Source of the DNA: Zygnema cylindricum
Taxonomy: Eukaryota; Streptophyta; Zygnematophyceae; Zygnematales; Zygnemataceae
Reading direction: 5' to 3'
Length of the DNA stretch: 64,000 bases
Assembly: GCA_037447655.1 (NCBI GenBank)
Contig: JBBHKE010000934.1
Coordinates: 1 to 64,000, forward strand
How positions within the stretch are numbered: the first letter of the stretch is position 1; each line of letters starts with the position of its first letter. The position numbers and the translations under genes were made by a program. Shown in pieces: positions 34,442-45,668 of this stretch. The notes under the pieces are model-generated. The model made no database searches. It saw only the letters and a list, made by a program, of their open reading frames with translations, and was not told the origin of the DNA.

Positions 34442-36319
34442 CTCCCCTTATTTTCTAGTCTACTTTTCTACCAAAAATATTTTCCTTCTTTTCTTTTTCT
34501 TCTTTTTATTTTTCTCATAAATCTTTAAGTGAATAACCTTGTATTTAAAGAAGTGTATTATATGAGTCGAAATAATTATTGCAACTTGTTGATCACTCAT
34601 ATTATTTTGCATGCCAATTTTCATAAAGCCGAGCTCATGGAGCAAGGATTTTATCCACCTCATCCTTTTTTCATTAAAGCAAAAAACAATTTCCGTCTTG
34701 CAATTCAAATAGCCAGCCCCATCTCCAATTTGCACCACACACCCTGATGCTAACCCTTTTACGGGTACACCTTCATAAATGCCATCACTCCTTTTAGTGA
34801 TCTTAAACCCATTACCCTCAAAAAATGAACTTTTCTCACTCTCTCCTATGGATTTCTTTCCACCCTCACTTTTTATATTTATTCCCAATAAGTATTTCTC
34901 CTCCCCTAAACCTTTCATTAAATATTCCTCTCCTCTATATTTTAGAGTCCCCTCTAGATTTACTTCTCCCCTGTCCTCAGAATCCGTTGAAGTCTCCTTT
35001 TCTGACCTGTTTTCAGTTTCCAAAATATTTATGAAATTATCCTCAATAATTTTCTCTTTCCCCTTTTCATGTATGAATCCTAGATCTGACTTTCTCATAT
35101 CTAAGTCATACATTTTACACTCCTCGACATCCTCAAGTACCTCCTCTCTCTTTACTTCCCTTATACCTCCAAAAACACACTGTTGCCTTCGTGGAATTTT
35201 TGTGTACTTTTCTCTTTTCTCAATTCTACCGATCTGAAGAAGCTCCAAGATTTCTTCATTCTCTTTATCGTCTTCCCCTTCTTCCTCCTCATTCACACTC
35301 CAACTTCTAAGTTCTTCCGAACAAGGACACTCTTTTATATAGTTACCCGGTTTTCTACAAAAGAAGCAAACCCCTTTTTTCAAAGCTCCATTTTCTTTAG
35401 TTCTTCCTCACTTTCCACCAAAGTTTCGTTAAGTTTTGCCTTTGTCTTTTTTCCTCCCATTACGCTTCCGCTCGTCACCACCGTTTCTCACATCACGCTT
35501 CCGCTTGTCACCACCAGCTGAAAATGCAGTCTCCCTGTCACTTCCCCTACGAAGTTCCAAAGTGCTTTCCCTCACAATAATTATCCCTATGGTAATGCTC
35601 CAAGTTCATGTGGAGACATCTATTCCCTACATACGGTAAATGATGTCTTCTTACTCATCTGGGAGCTTCATGATTAGTGTATTAATCTTTCTCTCCTCAG
35701 ATTCTACATATCCCGCACTACTAAGCTCAACATATAACGCGACAACTTCATTGCAAAACTCTATCATGCTACCGTCTTTATAAACATAGGCCTTTATTTC
35801 TTGTTTTACTAACTTTTGCCTCTATATAGTCTCACACTTATAAATTTGAATTAGTGTTTCCTAGATTTTCGAAGACTAGGTTAGACTTAAAAGAGAGATA
35901 GCTATAGACTTAGACACATATCTAATTATGAGATGTTTCGCTATAGTGTTTTTATATTCCCAAATTTTCCTGTCATTTTCTTCAATTTTTGATTCATTTA
36001 TAACCCCCACAACTGAAGCCATAGCCAAGAGCCTAGCTCCCCTCACCATAGGTGTCACTTTATCCTTCCCATTATTTCCTCTTCCACGGTAATGATTTTC
36101 CCTTCACCTTCCGTTGCATCTGAACTGGGGTTGGTTTTTTGGGTAGCCCCAGATGATTCTCCATAGTGAGCTCCTCCAAAGCCCGTTGGCGGACACCTCA
36201 CTTGTCCCGAAACAATTCCCCACAAGTGCTTCTTGAAAAGTAATCCCTCCATTGTAAACTCCTAATGAGTGAAGACAGTTCCATTAAACATAGGCACCCT
36301 AGATGGTGGGCCCATAACC
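34442..36319 (-). mobile_element. Shortened Gag-carrying copia derivative, type C (E5)
   Basis: The body between two type C LTRs is only ~1.9 kb. Gag (35384-36319) is broken by stops but recognisable (KKHLWGIVSGQVRCPP, WEYKNTIAKHLIIRYVSKSIAI). Protease, integrase and most of RT are absent. Flanking LTRs at 33296-34441 and 36320-37461 are each ~1.14 kb. No target duplication is seen because both flanks are other elements. Confidence 0.8.
34460..35383 (-). CDS. Gag knuckle - RT/RNase H relic fusion ORF (E5)
   Basis: 307 codons open. It begins with a zinc-knuckle-like CFFCRKPGNYIKEC in which the knuckle His is Asn. A long acidic linker (NEEEEGEDDKENEEILELL...KREEVLEDVEECKMYD) follows. Then comes an RT relic (MKGLGEEKYLLGINI, cf. 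the RT motif KDLGEAKYILGI) and an RNase H relic (DGIYEGVPVKGLASGCVVQIGDGAG, cf. SDASYGDAPMRRCTSGYVLYVGDGA). It ends in a Lys-rich tail. The element at 42618-44543 has the same layout, which argues for an old fusion that spread as a family. It cannot supply protease, integrase or RT activity. Confidence 0.75.
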   Translation of the reverse strand: MKKGVCFFCRKPGNYIKECPCSEELRSWSVNEEEEGEDDKENEEILELLQIGRIEKREKYTKIPRRQQCVFGGIREVKREEVLEDVEECKMYDLDMRKSDLGFIHEKGKEKIIEDNFINILETENRSEKETSTDSEDRGEVNLEGTLKYRGEEYLMKGLGEEKYLLGINIKSEGGKKSIGESEKSSFFEGNGFKITKRSDGIYEGVPVKGLASGCVVQIGDGAGYLNCKTEIVFCFNEKRMRWIKSLLHELGFMKIGMQNNMSDQQVAIIISTHIIHFFKYKVIHLKIYEKNKKKKKKRRKIFLVEK

Positions 36320-37461
36320 TGAATTTTTATGGGCTATATTGCCACACAGAATTCGCAGATCAAAAGAAGCTAATCTAGATAGTGCCGACTCCAAGTTTAT
36401 ATAAACCCAAATGATGGACCCCTTGACAATCACAACCACATTAAAGCTTCATCTTTTTGAAACAAGACTTTGTGTGTGCTCAGTTCCACCACAGAATAAA
36501 AATATCTGATTTGGATACATTCGCCCACTTTGACTTTCCCTTAAAAATTGCAGCCACTCACGCAAGAAAAAACACTGACCAACTACATTTTTTTGTAGAT
36601 TGAACTCCTTTGAGTCCACAGCAAAAAGAATCACTGAAAATGGCCAAGTAAATTGATAGTTATGGATGGCCAAAGTTTGCCATTTATAGAAGATGCTCTC
36701 TGGGAGAGGCGGCTACCTACCCGAAATATTATAAGTCGTATTCCCTCTCTAAAACTTCTTCTACTGAAGTACTGCGGCAATCAGAAGACTATACTGTACA
36801 GAAAAGTTCAGGCGCCTGTGTACTTTGTGTACGGCAGTTGTACGACAGGCCATATAGGTGACATCTGTCACATCCGAGCTTGTTGTCTTACACTCCGGAA
36901 ATTCCGCAACCATGTACGATGTCGCCACGTGTTATCTGGAGTGGCGGCGCCCAAAAACGCCATGATGGCCATACCGGAATGTTTGCTTGCACCACGGCCA
37001 TCGATTTCACATCGCCTTTTTATCCGGACCGTCGAAACAAATGTCCGTAACATTTGTTTCGTGCGGCATAAAAGGTACAGCGCGTTCTATGCTAAAGATT
37101 CCGTCCAAGCAGATAAATGGAATCTTTGCCCTGAATCTATTCAAATACTTATTGTACCCTATATGTCCTAGCAGTGATCGTAGACTACAGGATAAAGCTA
37201 TCACCTACCGGTTAATCTAATAGACGTAAGTTACCAGGATCAAATCATGGATTTGACAGTCTTTTTGGTATAAACTAAGTAGTAGCCTATTTTTTGTCAC
37301 CTTAGAGAGCATATGCAGACATGGTTGTAGCTCTCTTTCTAGTCTTTAGTGAATGCAACAAGTATGGGGAGTGAAGAGTGGGGTAAGAAGCAAAATGCCT
37401 TTGCTATATTTCTTCCTTTTATTTTTCCTATTTAGACTTAGAAAATACATAACTTTCAACA
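36320..37461 (-). repeat. Type C LTR (5' LTR of E5)
   Basis: 1142 bp, from TGAATTTTTATGG to TTTCAACA. The Gag start codon present in other LTRs is lost here (ATG reads ATA). The primer-binding sequence lies to its left (gtgggcccataacc near 36307-36319). Right flank is an interrupted type D LTR. Confidence 0.85.
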
Positions 37462-38098
37462 TACTTTTTGTACAGCCTTTGTATGACATGCCATTAAGCG
37501 GACGCGTGTCCACTTTTCACTCGTCCATACGTTCCTCAGAATTCTCGCGACCGAACGTTACCTCTCTATGTGGCCCCTAGTTATGCCATGTCACAAAATG
37601 CCAAAGTGACCATTCTAGGATCTCGACGACGATGTGCGTCATTAGACATAATTTAGTATTTGATCTCAACCGTCGAAACAAATGTGTGATTCTGTGTTTC
37701 GTGCGGAATCATATCCGTACTGTATCTAACTCGTTTTATGTATCTATGTTTGTATTTCCGTTAATTGGAATAGCTACTGTATCACTGTTTAAATATTTAT
37801 CAAACCCTATCTACTCTAGCAAACTTCTACGACAAACAAGTTAGAGCGAACGGCTACGCCATGCTCTATCGGTTGGAGGTTCAAGTCCTGCCAAACTCAA
37901 CCTTTTGTTGAGAGTGACTTAGGTCACTCTTGTACTGCACAGGTGGAGCCGAGGCACCCATGGCTCCACTACTCTCTCTCTCTCTCCTTAAGTGACTACA
38001 ACCAGAATGGGGGATGGAGAGAGATAGGTGGAGGCTGACAGTTTTCTATATCTTTTCTATTCATATATTTAGACCTAGAAAATATTTATATTAAATCC
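37462..38098 (-). repeat. Partial type D LTR
   Basis: It picks up type D sequence at tactttttgtacagcc, matching 11448 onward, and continues through cattaagcggacgcgtgtcc and the tRNA-like module 37840-37906 (box B GGTTCAAGTCC exact, T4). E5 interrupts its left part. Confidence 0.8.
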
Positions 38099-38102
38099 TT
38101 TT

Positions 38103-38838
38103 TGAAACTCTGAGACCTCCATTGGCCCTCAAAGTAGGCAGATCCAAGAGAAGCTAATCTTGATAGTGCCGAATCCAACTTGATATAAACCCAAATGACT
38201 GACCCTTTGACAGTCACAACCCCAATATATATTCACCCCTGTGAAATAACACTTTTTGTGTGCTCAGTTCCACCACAGAATGCAAATTTTGAATATGAGA
38301 TTTGGACACATTCACCCACTTTGACTTTCCCTTTGAAATGCAGCCACACTGGTAGACAAAAACTCTCACTGACTAAACCGTTGTGTAGCCTAGACACCCA
38401 TGAGTCCGCAGCAAAAAGAATCACTAAAAATGGTTTGGTAATTTGATAGTTATGGCTGGCCAAAGTTTGCCATTTATACAGGGTGCTCTCTAGGAGAGGC
38501 AGCTACCTACCCAAAATTTTCTAAGTCATATTCCCCTTCTAATACTCTATCTACTGAAATACGACACCAATCAAATTACTGTGTAGTACAGAAAAGTACA
38601 GGTGCCGGTGTACTTTATGTACGGCCATTGTAGGACATGGCCAAAATGTCGACACGTGTCAAATGAGAATTAGTTCCTGTAATCTCCGGAATTCCCGTAA
38701 TCCAATGTTATCACGCCACGTGTCATTTGACGTGGCAAAGACCAAAAAACGCCAAAAGTGCCTTTTTTCTGTGATCGTGGCGCCTATCGCGGCAGTCCGA
38801 TCAAAACCAGCTATAATCCTAGCCGCTGAAATTCGACG
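38103..38838 (-). repeat. Type B LTR, U3 side removed
   Basis: It starts TGAAACTCTGAGACCTCC and follows type B closely to ttcgacg at 38838, where a plus-oriented type B LTR begins. Confidence 0.85.
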
Positions 38839-40016
38839 TGTTGATATTTGTGTATTTTCTAGGTCTGTAAATAGGATAGAAAAAGGCAGAGGCAGAGTGC
38901 CTCTAACTCCCCTCTCCAAGCCCCCACACTTGTTGTAGTCACTAAAGGCTAGATAGGGAGCTAGAGCCATGGCTGCCTAAGCTCTCAGGAGAAGACAGGG
39001 GGTAAATTAGGTAGACCTAACAAAAGTTAGTTGACGGACCCAGAAATTTATCCTGGTCCCTGCCGTCTGTCAATATGAAGTAGCTCTTAGCTCTAGCCGT
39101 TAAGTCTAGGACACATATTAGGATATATAAGGTTTGATAAATATATAAAGCGTCACATGTAGATTAATTCGTTTAATGGCGAATAGATACTTAGCGCATA
39201 GATACAATTTGATTTAGTACGAAGTACGGTATGGGGAGAGAAGGATACCACGCGTTTATTTTGATAGCGAAATAAATACCGCGCGTCCAATTTCAGCGGC
39301 TATGATTATAGCCGGTTTTGATCGAACGGCCGCGATAGGCGCCGCGATCAGGAAAAAGGCACTTTTGGCGTTTTATGGTCTTTGCCACGTCAAATGACAG
39401 GTGGCGTGATAACATTGGATTACGGGAATTCCGGAGATTACAGGAACTAATCCTCATTTGACACGTGTCGACATTTTGGCCATGTCGTACAATAGTCGTA
39501 CATAAAGTACACCGGCACCTGTACTTTTTTGTACGACACAGTCATTTGATTGGTGCCGTACTTCAGTAGATAGACTATTAGAGGGGGAATAGGACTTAGA
39601 ATATTTTGGGTAGGTAGCTGCCTCTCCCAGAGAGCACCCTGTATAAATGGCAAACTTTGGCCAGCCATAACTATCAAATTACCAAACCATTTTTAGTGAT
39701 TCTTTTTGCTGCGGACTCATGGGTGTTATGCTACACAACGGTTTAGTCAGTGAGAGTTTTTGTCTACCAGTGTGGCTGCATTTCAAAGGGAAAGTCAAAG
39801 TGGGTGAATGTGTCCAAATCTCATATTCAAAATTTGCATTCTGTGGTGGAACTGAGCACATAGAAAGTGTTATTTCACAAGGGTGAATATATATTGGGGT
39901 TATGACTGTCAAGGGGTCAGTCATTTGGGTTTATATCAAGTTGGAGTCGGCACTATCTAGATTAGCTTCTTTTGGATCTGCCTACTCTGAGGGCCAATGG
40001 AGGTCTCAGAGTTTCA
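38839..40016 (+). repeat. Complete type B LTR, plus orientation (left arm of inverted repeat)
   Basis: 1178 bp from TGTTGATATTTG to GAGTTTCA. The tRNA-like module is on the minus strand at 39022-39104. It is the reverse of 41439-42617 with few differences by eye. Confidence 0.9.
39642..39648 (+). promoter_or_regulatory. LTR TATA box
   Basis: TATAAAT in ctgtataaatggcaaact, placed ~800 bp into the LTR and conserved (as ccatttatac on the plus strand) in the minus-oriented copies near 18250, 38472, 41810 and 58691. It defines U3 and the start of R. Confidence 0.6.
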
Positions 40017-40032
40017 GGTTATGGGCCCACCA
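40017..40032 (+). other. Primer-binding site, half-tRNA type
   Basis: GGTTATGGGCCCACCA directly after the LTR is complementary to the anticodon arm of plant initiator tRNA-Met (TGGTGGGCCCATAACC), not to its CCA end. The minus-oriented E7 element has the same site at 51053-51066. Confidence 0.8.
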
Positions 40033-40929
40033 TCTAGGGTGCCTATGTTCGATGGAACAGACTTCACTTATTAGGAGTTTACAATAGAGGGATTGCTTTT
40101 CGAGAAGCACTTATGGGGAATTGTTTCGGGACAAGTGAGATGTCCGCCACCTGGCGTTGGAGGAGCTTACTATGGAGATTCATATGAGGCTGCCCAGAAT
40201 ATCAACCAGAGTCCAGATGCAACGAAAGGTGAAGGGAAAAATCTTTCCGTGGATGGGGAAATAGGGGAGAAGGAAAAAGGGACACCTATGGTGAGGGGAG
40301 CTAGGCTCTCAGCTAAAGTACCACTTGTAGGGATTAAAACTAAAGAAAATGACAGAAAAATATGGGAATACAAAAACACTATAGCAAAGCATCTCATACT
40401 TAGATATGTGTCTAAGTCCATAGCTATCACTCTTTTAAGTCTAACTAAGTCTTCAGAGATATGGGAAGCACTAATTCAGATTTATAAGAGTGAGACTATT
40501 CAGAGGCAGCAATTAGTAAAACAGGAAAGAGAGGCCTACGTTTATAAAGGCGGTAGCATGATAGAGTTTTGCAATGATATTGCTGCGTTATATGTTGAGC
40601 TTACTAGTGCGGGATATGTAGAATCTGAGGAGAGTAAGATTAATACACTACTTATGAAACTCCCAGATGAGTACGAAAACATCATTTGTCGTATGCAGGC
40701 AATGGATGGCTCCTTATGGACTTGGAGCTTTACCATGGGGATAATTCTTGTGAGGGAAAGCACTTTGGAGCTTCGTAGGGGAAGGGACAAGGTCAATGCA
40801 TTTTAAGCTGGTGGTGATTGGCGAAAGTGTGATGAGAGGAACGGCGGTGAAGAGCGGAAGCGTGATGAGAGGAACGGTGGTGATGAGCGGAAGCGTGATG
40901 AGAGAAAGAAAGACAAAGGTAAACCTTAT
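40017..40929 (+). pseudogene. Type B Gag, plus orientation
   Basis: 237 open codons (40093-40806) encode a copia Gag: FEKHLWGIVSGQVRCPPP, KIWEYKNTIAKHLILRYVSK, SEIWEALIQIYKSETIQRQQ, FCNDIAALYVEL, YENIICRMQAM, STLELRRG. A start further upstream in the LTR is blocked by a TAG near 40072. After a TAA at 40804-40806 the basic repeat (DERNGGEERKRDERNGGDE) continues to ~40925, where the sequence flips to the opposite strand. The knuckle and everything after it are missing. Confidence 0.8.
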
Positions 40930-41438
40930 CTTGTTTTACAAACTGCTGCCTCTGAATAGTCTCACTCTTATAAATCTGAATTAGTGCTTCCCATATCTCT
41001 GAAGACTTAGTTAGACTTAAAAGAGTGATAGCTATGGACTTAGACACATATCTAAGTATGAGATGTTTTGCTATAGTGTTTTTGTATTCCCATATTTTTC
41101 TGTCATTTTCTTCAGTTTTAATCCTTAGAAGTGGTACCATAGCTGAGAGCCTAGCTCCCCTCACCATAGGTGTCCCTTTTTCCTTCTCCCCTATTTCCCC
41201 ATCCACGGAAAGATTTTTCCCTTCACCTTCCGTTGCATCTGAACTCCGGTTGATATTCTGGGCAGCCTCATATGAATCTCCATAGTAAGCTCCTCCAAAG
41301 CCAGGTGGCGGACAACTCACTTGTCCCAAAACAATTCCCCATAAGTGCTTCTCGAAAAGAAATCCTGCCATCGTAAACTCCCAATAAGTGAATTCTGTTC
41401 CATCGAACATAGGCACCCTAGATGGTGGGCCCATAACC
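40930..41438 (-). pseudogene. Type B Gag N-terminal part, minus orientation
   Basis: The frame opens at 41434 (MGPPSRVPMFDGTEFTYWEF), matches the plus-strand copy to QIYKSETIQRQQFVKQ, then crosses the flip point and reads the antisense of the other copy's repeat as a His/Ser-rich run. That run (HHASAHHHRSSHH) is an artefact. Confidence 0.85.
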
Positions 41439-42617
41439 TAAAACTCTGAGACCTCCATTGGCCCTCAGAGTAGGCAGATCCAAAAGAAGCTAATCTAGAT
41501 AGTGCCGACTCTAACTTGATATAAACCCAAATAACTGACCCCTTGACAGTCAGAACCCCAATATATATTCACCCCTGTGAAATAACACTTTTTGTGTGCT
41601 CAGTTCCACCACAGAATGCAAAGTTTGAATATGAGAATTGGACACATTCACCCACTTTGACTTTCCCTTTGAAATGCAGCCACCTTGGCAGACAAAAACT
41701 CTAACCGACTACACCCCTTTGTAGCGTGGACTCCCTTGATTCAGCAACAAAAAGAATCACTGAAAATGGTGAAGTAATTTGATAGTTATGGCTGGCCAAA
41801 GTTTGCCATTTATACAGGGTGCTCTCTAGGAGAGGCAGCTACCTACCCAAAATATTCTAAGTCTTATTCCCCCTCTAATACTCTATCTACTGAAGTACGG
41901 CACGAATCAAATGACTGTGTCGTACAGAAAAGTACAAGTGCCGGTGTACTTTATGTACGACCATTGTACGACATGGCCAAAATGTCGACACGTGTCAAAT
42001 GAGGATTAGTTCTTGTAATCTCCGGAATTCGCGTAATCCAATGTTATCACGCCACGTGTCATCAAACGTGGCAAAGACCGTAAAACGCCAAAAGTGCCTT
42101 TTCCGTGATCGCGGCGCGGATCGCGGCCGTCCTATCAAAACCGGCTATAATCCTAGCCGTTGAAATTCAACGCGCGGTATTTGTTCGCTATCGAAACAAA
42201 TGCGTGGTATCCGTTCTGTTCCCATACCGTACTTCGTACTAAATCAAACTGTATCTATGCTCTAAGTATCTATTCGTTGTTAAACGAATTAATCTACATG
42301 TGACAATTTATATATTTATCAAACCCTATATATCGTAATATGTGTCCTAGACTTAACGGCTAGAGCTAACACCTACTTCAAATTGACAAACGGCACGGAT
42401 CTGGATCAATTTTTGGGTCCGTCAACTAACTTTTGTTAAATCTACCTAATTTACCCCCTGTCTTCTCTAAAGAGCTTAGGTAGCCATGGCTCTAGCTCCT
42501 TATCCAGCCTTTAGTGACTACAACAAGTGTGGGGGCTTGGAGAGGGGAGTTAGAGGCAGACTGCCTTTGCCTTTTTCTATCCTATTTACAGACCTAGAAA
42601 ATACACAAATATTAACA
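41439..42617 (-). repeat. Type B LTR shared by the flipped Gag piece and E6
   Basis: 1179 bp; TAAAACTCTGAG at the U5 edge (TG changed to TA) and ATTAACA at the U3 edge. It forms the right arm of the inverted repeat. The tRNA-like module is at 42354-42434. Confidence 0.9.
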
Positions 42618-44543
42618 CTCCCCTTATTTTCTAGTCTATTTTCCTTTCAACTCCCACAAAAAAAAAAAAAAACCAAAATACTCCCTCCCAATTTTTTTTT
42701 TCTTTTCCTTTTCCTTTTCTTTTTATAGACCTTTATGACAATACCCTCACATTTTAAAAGGTCCATTAGATGAGCTGAAATAAAAATTCCATCTTGTTGA
42801 TCACATATTTTATTAAGCATCGCAATTTTCATAACCCCAAGCAAAGATTTTGTCCACCTCATCACATTTTCATCCACACACAACCTGATTTCTCTCTTGC
42901 AATCCAAACAGCCAGCCCCATCTCCAATCTTCAACATATACCCAGATGTTAACCTTTTTAGAGGCACACCTTCATAAATACCATCACTCCCTTTAGCGAT
43001 GTCAAACCCATTACCCGCAAAAAATAAACTTTCATCACTTTCTCCCATGGATTTCTTTCCACTATCAGTTTCTGTTTTTATTCCCAATAAATATTTCTTC
43101 TCCCCTAAACCTTTAATCAAATATTTCTCTTCACCCCTATCCTTTAAAACCTCTTCGAGTTTCACTTCTCCCCTTTCCTCGGAATCTGTTGAAGTCTCCC
43201 TTTCCAACCAATTTTCTGTTTCCCTATTATCAATAAAATTATCCTCATTAATTTTATCTTTCCCGTTTTCACTTATGGATCCTAAATCTTACTTTCTCAT
43301 TTCTAAGTCATACACTCTACACTCCTCGACATCCTCAAGTACCTCCTCTCTCTTTACTTCCCTTATACCTCCAAAAGCACACTGTTGCTTTCGTGGAATT
43401 TCTGTGTACTTTTCTCTCTTCCCTATACTACTAATCCGGAGAAGATCTAAAATATCTTCATCCTCTTTTTCCTCTTCCCCTTCTTCCTCCTCATCCACAT
43501 TCCAACTTCTAAGTTTTTCCAAACAAGGGCATTCCTCCATATAATCACCCGGTTCCTTACAAAAGAAGCAAACCCCCTTTTTCAAAGCTCCCCTTTCTTT
43601 TCCTCTCCCTCTCTTTCCACCAAATTTCCGATAAGGTTTACCTTTGTCTTTCTTTCTGTCATCACGCTTCCGCTCATCACCACCGTTCCTCTCATCACGC
43701 TTTGGCTCTTCACCGCCGTTCCTCTCATCACGCTTCCGCCAATCACCACCAGCTGAAAATGCATTGACCCTCTCCCTTCCCCTACGAAGCTCCAAAGTGC
43801 TTTCCCTCACAAGAATTATCCCCATGGTAAAGCTCCAAGTCCATGAGAAGCCATCCATTGCGTGCATACGATAAATGATGTTTTCGTACTCATATGGGAG
43901 TTTCATAAGTAGTGTATTAATCTTACTCTCCTCAGATTCTACATATCCCGCACTAGTAAGCTCAACATATAACGCAGCAATATCATTGCAAAACTCTATC
44001 ATGCTACCGCCTTTATAAACGTAGGCCTCTATTTCCTGTTTTACTAATTGCTGCCTCTGAATAGTCTCATTCTTATAAATCTAAATTAGTGCTTCCCATA
44101 TCTCTGAAGACTTAGTTAGACTTAAAAGAGTGATAGCTATGGACTTAGACACATATCTAAGTATGAGATGTTTTGCTATAGTGTTTTTGTATTCCCATAT
44201 TTTTCTGTCATTTTCTTCAGTTTTAATCCCTACAAGTGGTACCATAGCTGAGAGCCTAGCTCCCCTCACCATAAGTGTCCCTTTTTCCTTCTCCCCTATT
44301 TCCCCATCCACGGAAAGATTTTTCCCTTCACCTTTCGTTGCATCTGAACTCCGGTTGATATTCTGGGCAGCCTCATATAAATCTCCATAGTAAGCTCCTC
44401 CACAGCCAAGTGGCGGACATCTCACTTGTCCCGAAACAATTCCCCATAAGTGCTTCTCGAAAAGCAATCCCGCCATTGTAAACTCCCAATAAGTGAAGTC
44501 TGTTCCATCGAACATAGCCACCCTAGATGGTGAGCCCATAACC
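42618..44543 (-). mobile_element. Shortened Gag-carrying copia derivative, type B (E6)
   Basis: Between two type B LTRs lies a ~1.9-kb body that is one frame from ATG at 44563 (inside the LTR) to ~42647, interrupted by two stops (44080, within EALI*IYK; 43288, within MRK*DLG). Order: Gag, the basic repeat RKRDERNGGEEPKRDERNGG, knuckle relic CFFCKEPGDYMEEC (His replaced by Asp), acidic linker, RT relic KGLGEKKYLLGI, RNase H relic DGIYEGVPLKRLTSGYMLKIG, and a Lys/Arg-rich end. No protease, integrase or catalytic RT. With E5 it defines a non-autonomous family like the TR-GAG class known in plants. Confidence 0.85.
43650..43750. repeat. 33-bp tandem repeat in Gag
   Basis: Copies of catcacgcttccgctcatc-type units encode the KRDERNGG repeat. 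Matching copies are at 40830-40910 (plus strand) and, decayed, at 35455-35515. Confidence 0.75.
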
Positions 44544-44833
44544 TGAAACTCTGAGACCTCCATTGGCCCTCAAAGTAGGCATTTCCAAAAGAAGCTAATC
44601 TAGATAGTGCCGACTCCAACTTGATATAAACCCAAATGACTGACCATTTGACAGTCAGAACCCCAATATATATACACCCTTGTGAAATAACACTTTCTAT
44701 GTGCTCAGTTCCACCACAGAATGCAAAGTTTGAATATGAGAATTGGAAATATTCACCCACTTTGACTTTCCCTTTGAAATGCAGCCATCGTGGGAGAAAA
44801 AAACTCTGACCGAATACACCTTGTGTAGCCTGG
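44544..44833 (-). repeat. Type B LTR of E6, left piece
   Basis: TGAAACTCTGAGACC at 44544; the LTR is interrupted at 44833 by the Ty3 element and resumes at 58605. The CCTGG target duplication is at 44829-44833 and 58605-58609. Joined length is ~1178 bp, the same as other type B LTRs. Confidence 0.95.
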
Positions 44834-45335
44834 TGTATAAAAGGCAACAATACACCACAACACGTCACAGTGCACAGCGGAAAACACCAAGGATCTCCCC
44901 GTAGCAACAGCAGGAGCACACAAAACTCACAGACAAGGTTGGGCTTTATTACTTGAAAAAGAGTACAAGGTTGCGCTAGCTGTGTAAGTCTACTTCAAGT
45001 CCCTATTCACCAGGTCTACTTGACTATTTAAACTAACTGCTAGTCAACCTAGTACTGTACAGCTGTACACGTGGACCTTCACGGTCAATCTAGATCTATC
45101 CAAAACTTCTTTGTAAAAACTATACAACTCCGTCTACATTCTGCGGCGTTGCTATGCTGCGCTGCTGCTATGCTGCACTACTAGTTGCTACGCCGCTAAG
45201 TTGCTATGGTGCTATGCTGCGCTGGTCTGGAATCGCAGCTGCGCTGCTCTTGAATTGCAAGTGCGCTGCTCTGAAATCGCAACTACAGCAGCCTAGCCCT
45301 AGCCACTAAGTACCCAATTTTTTAACCCTGTTACA
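44834..45335 (-). repeat. 3' LTR of the Ty3 element
   Basis: 502 bp, TGTATAAAAGG to CCTGTTACA on the plus strand. The U3 half contains tandem words of the type gctgctctgaaatcgcaact. A TATA-like tttaaata occurs near 45028 on the minus strand. Confidence 0.95.
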
Positions 45336-45350
45336 TTGCCTCCCACAAAG
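45336..45350 (-). other. Polypurine tract of the Ty3 element
   Basis: Minus strand CTTTGTGGGAGGCAA immediately before the LTR start TGTAACAGGG. Confidence 0.7.
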
Positions 45351-45380
45351 GATTCAGCGTCCCGCTGAACTTTGAGTGAC

Positions 45381-45663
45381 TCAAGGAAATTGCAACTGCC
45401 GCAGTATGTCGTATGTCTCCTCTCGATACTCTTTGAACTCCTGGCGAAGGGTGTCAAGTTGATTTTGGAGCTGTTCACATCGGGTCTCCAGTAACGCGAT
45501 GTGATGATCTGCAGCTGCCAACCGCCTCCGAGTGATTCGCTCCCGAACCTGACTTTCCCCTTCCTCGGTACAGCCTCGGGTACTTCGGGTCGCGGCAGAA
45601 TGGCCGCCGGTGCAGGCTCCTCAGGTGCCAAAATCCTGGGTTCTTTGGGTTCAACCAGAGGGG
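45381..45663 (-). pseudogene. Ty3 accessory ORF, 3' part
   Basis: This continues the ORF at 52115-53110 beyond the nested copia insertion. A Pro/Glu-rich segment (EPKEPRILAPEEPAPAAI) leads, after an apparent one-base shift in a purine run near 45550, into a heptad-like stretch (LAAADHHIALLETRCEQLQN, LDTLRQEFKEYREE) that ends in TGA at 45381-45383. The heptad pattern predicts a coiled coil. Confidence 0.6.
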
Positions 45664-45668
45664 AACTT

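Noticed and set aside
40930-41020. His/Ser-rich protein end (HHASAHHHRSSHH)
   Set aside because: Antisense reading of the Gag repeat across the flip point.
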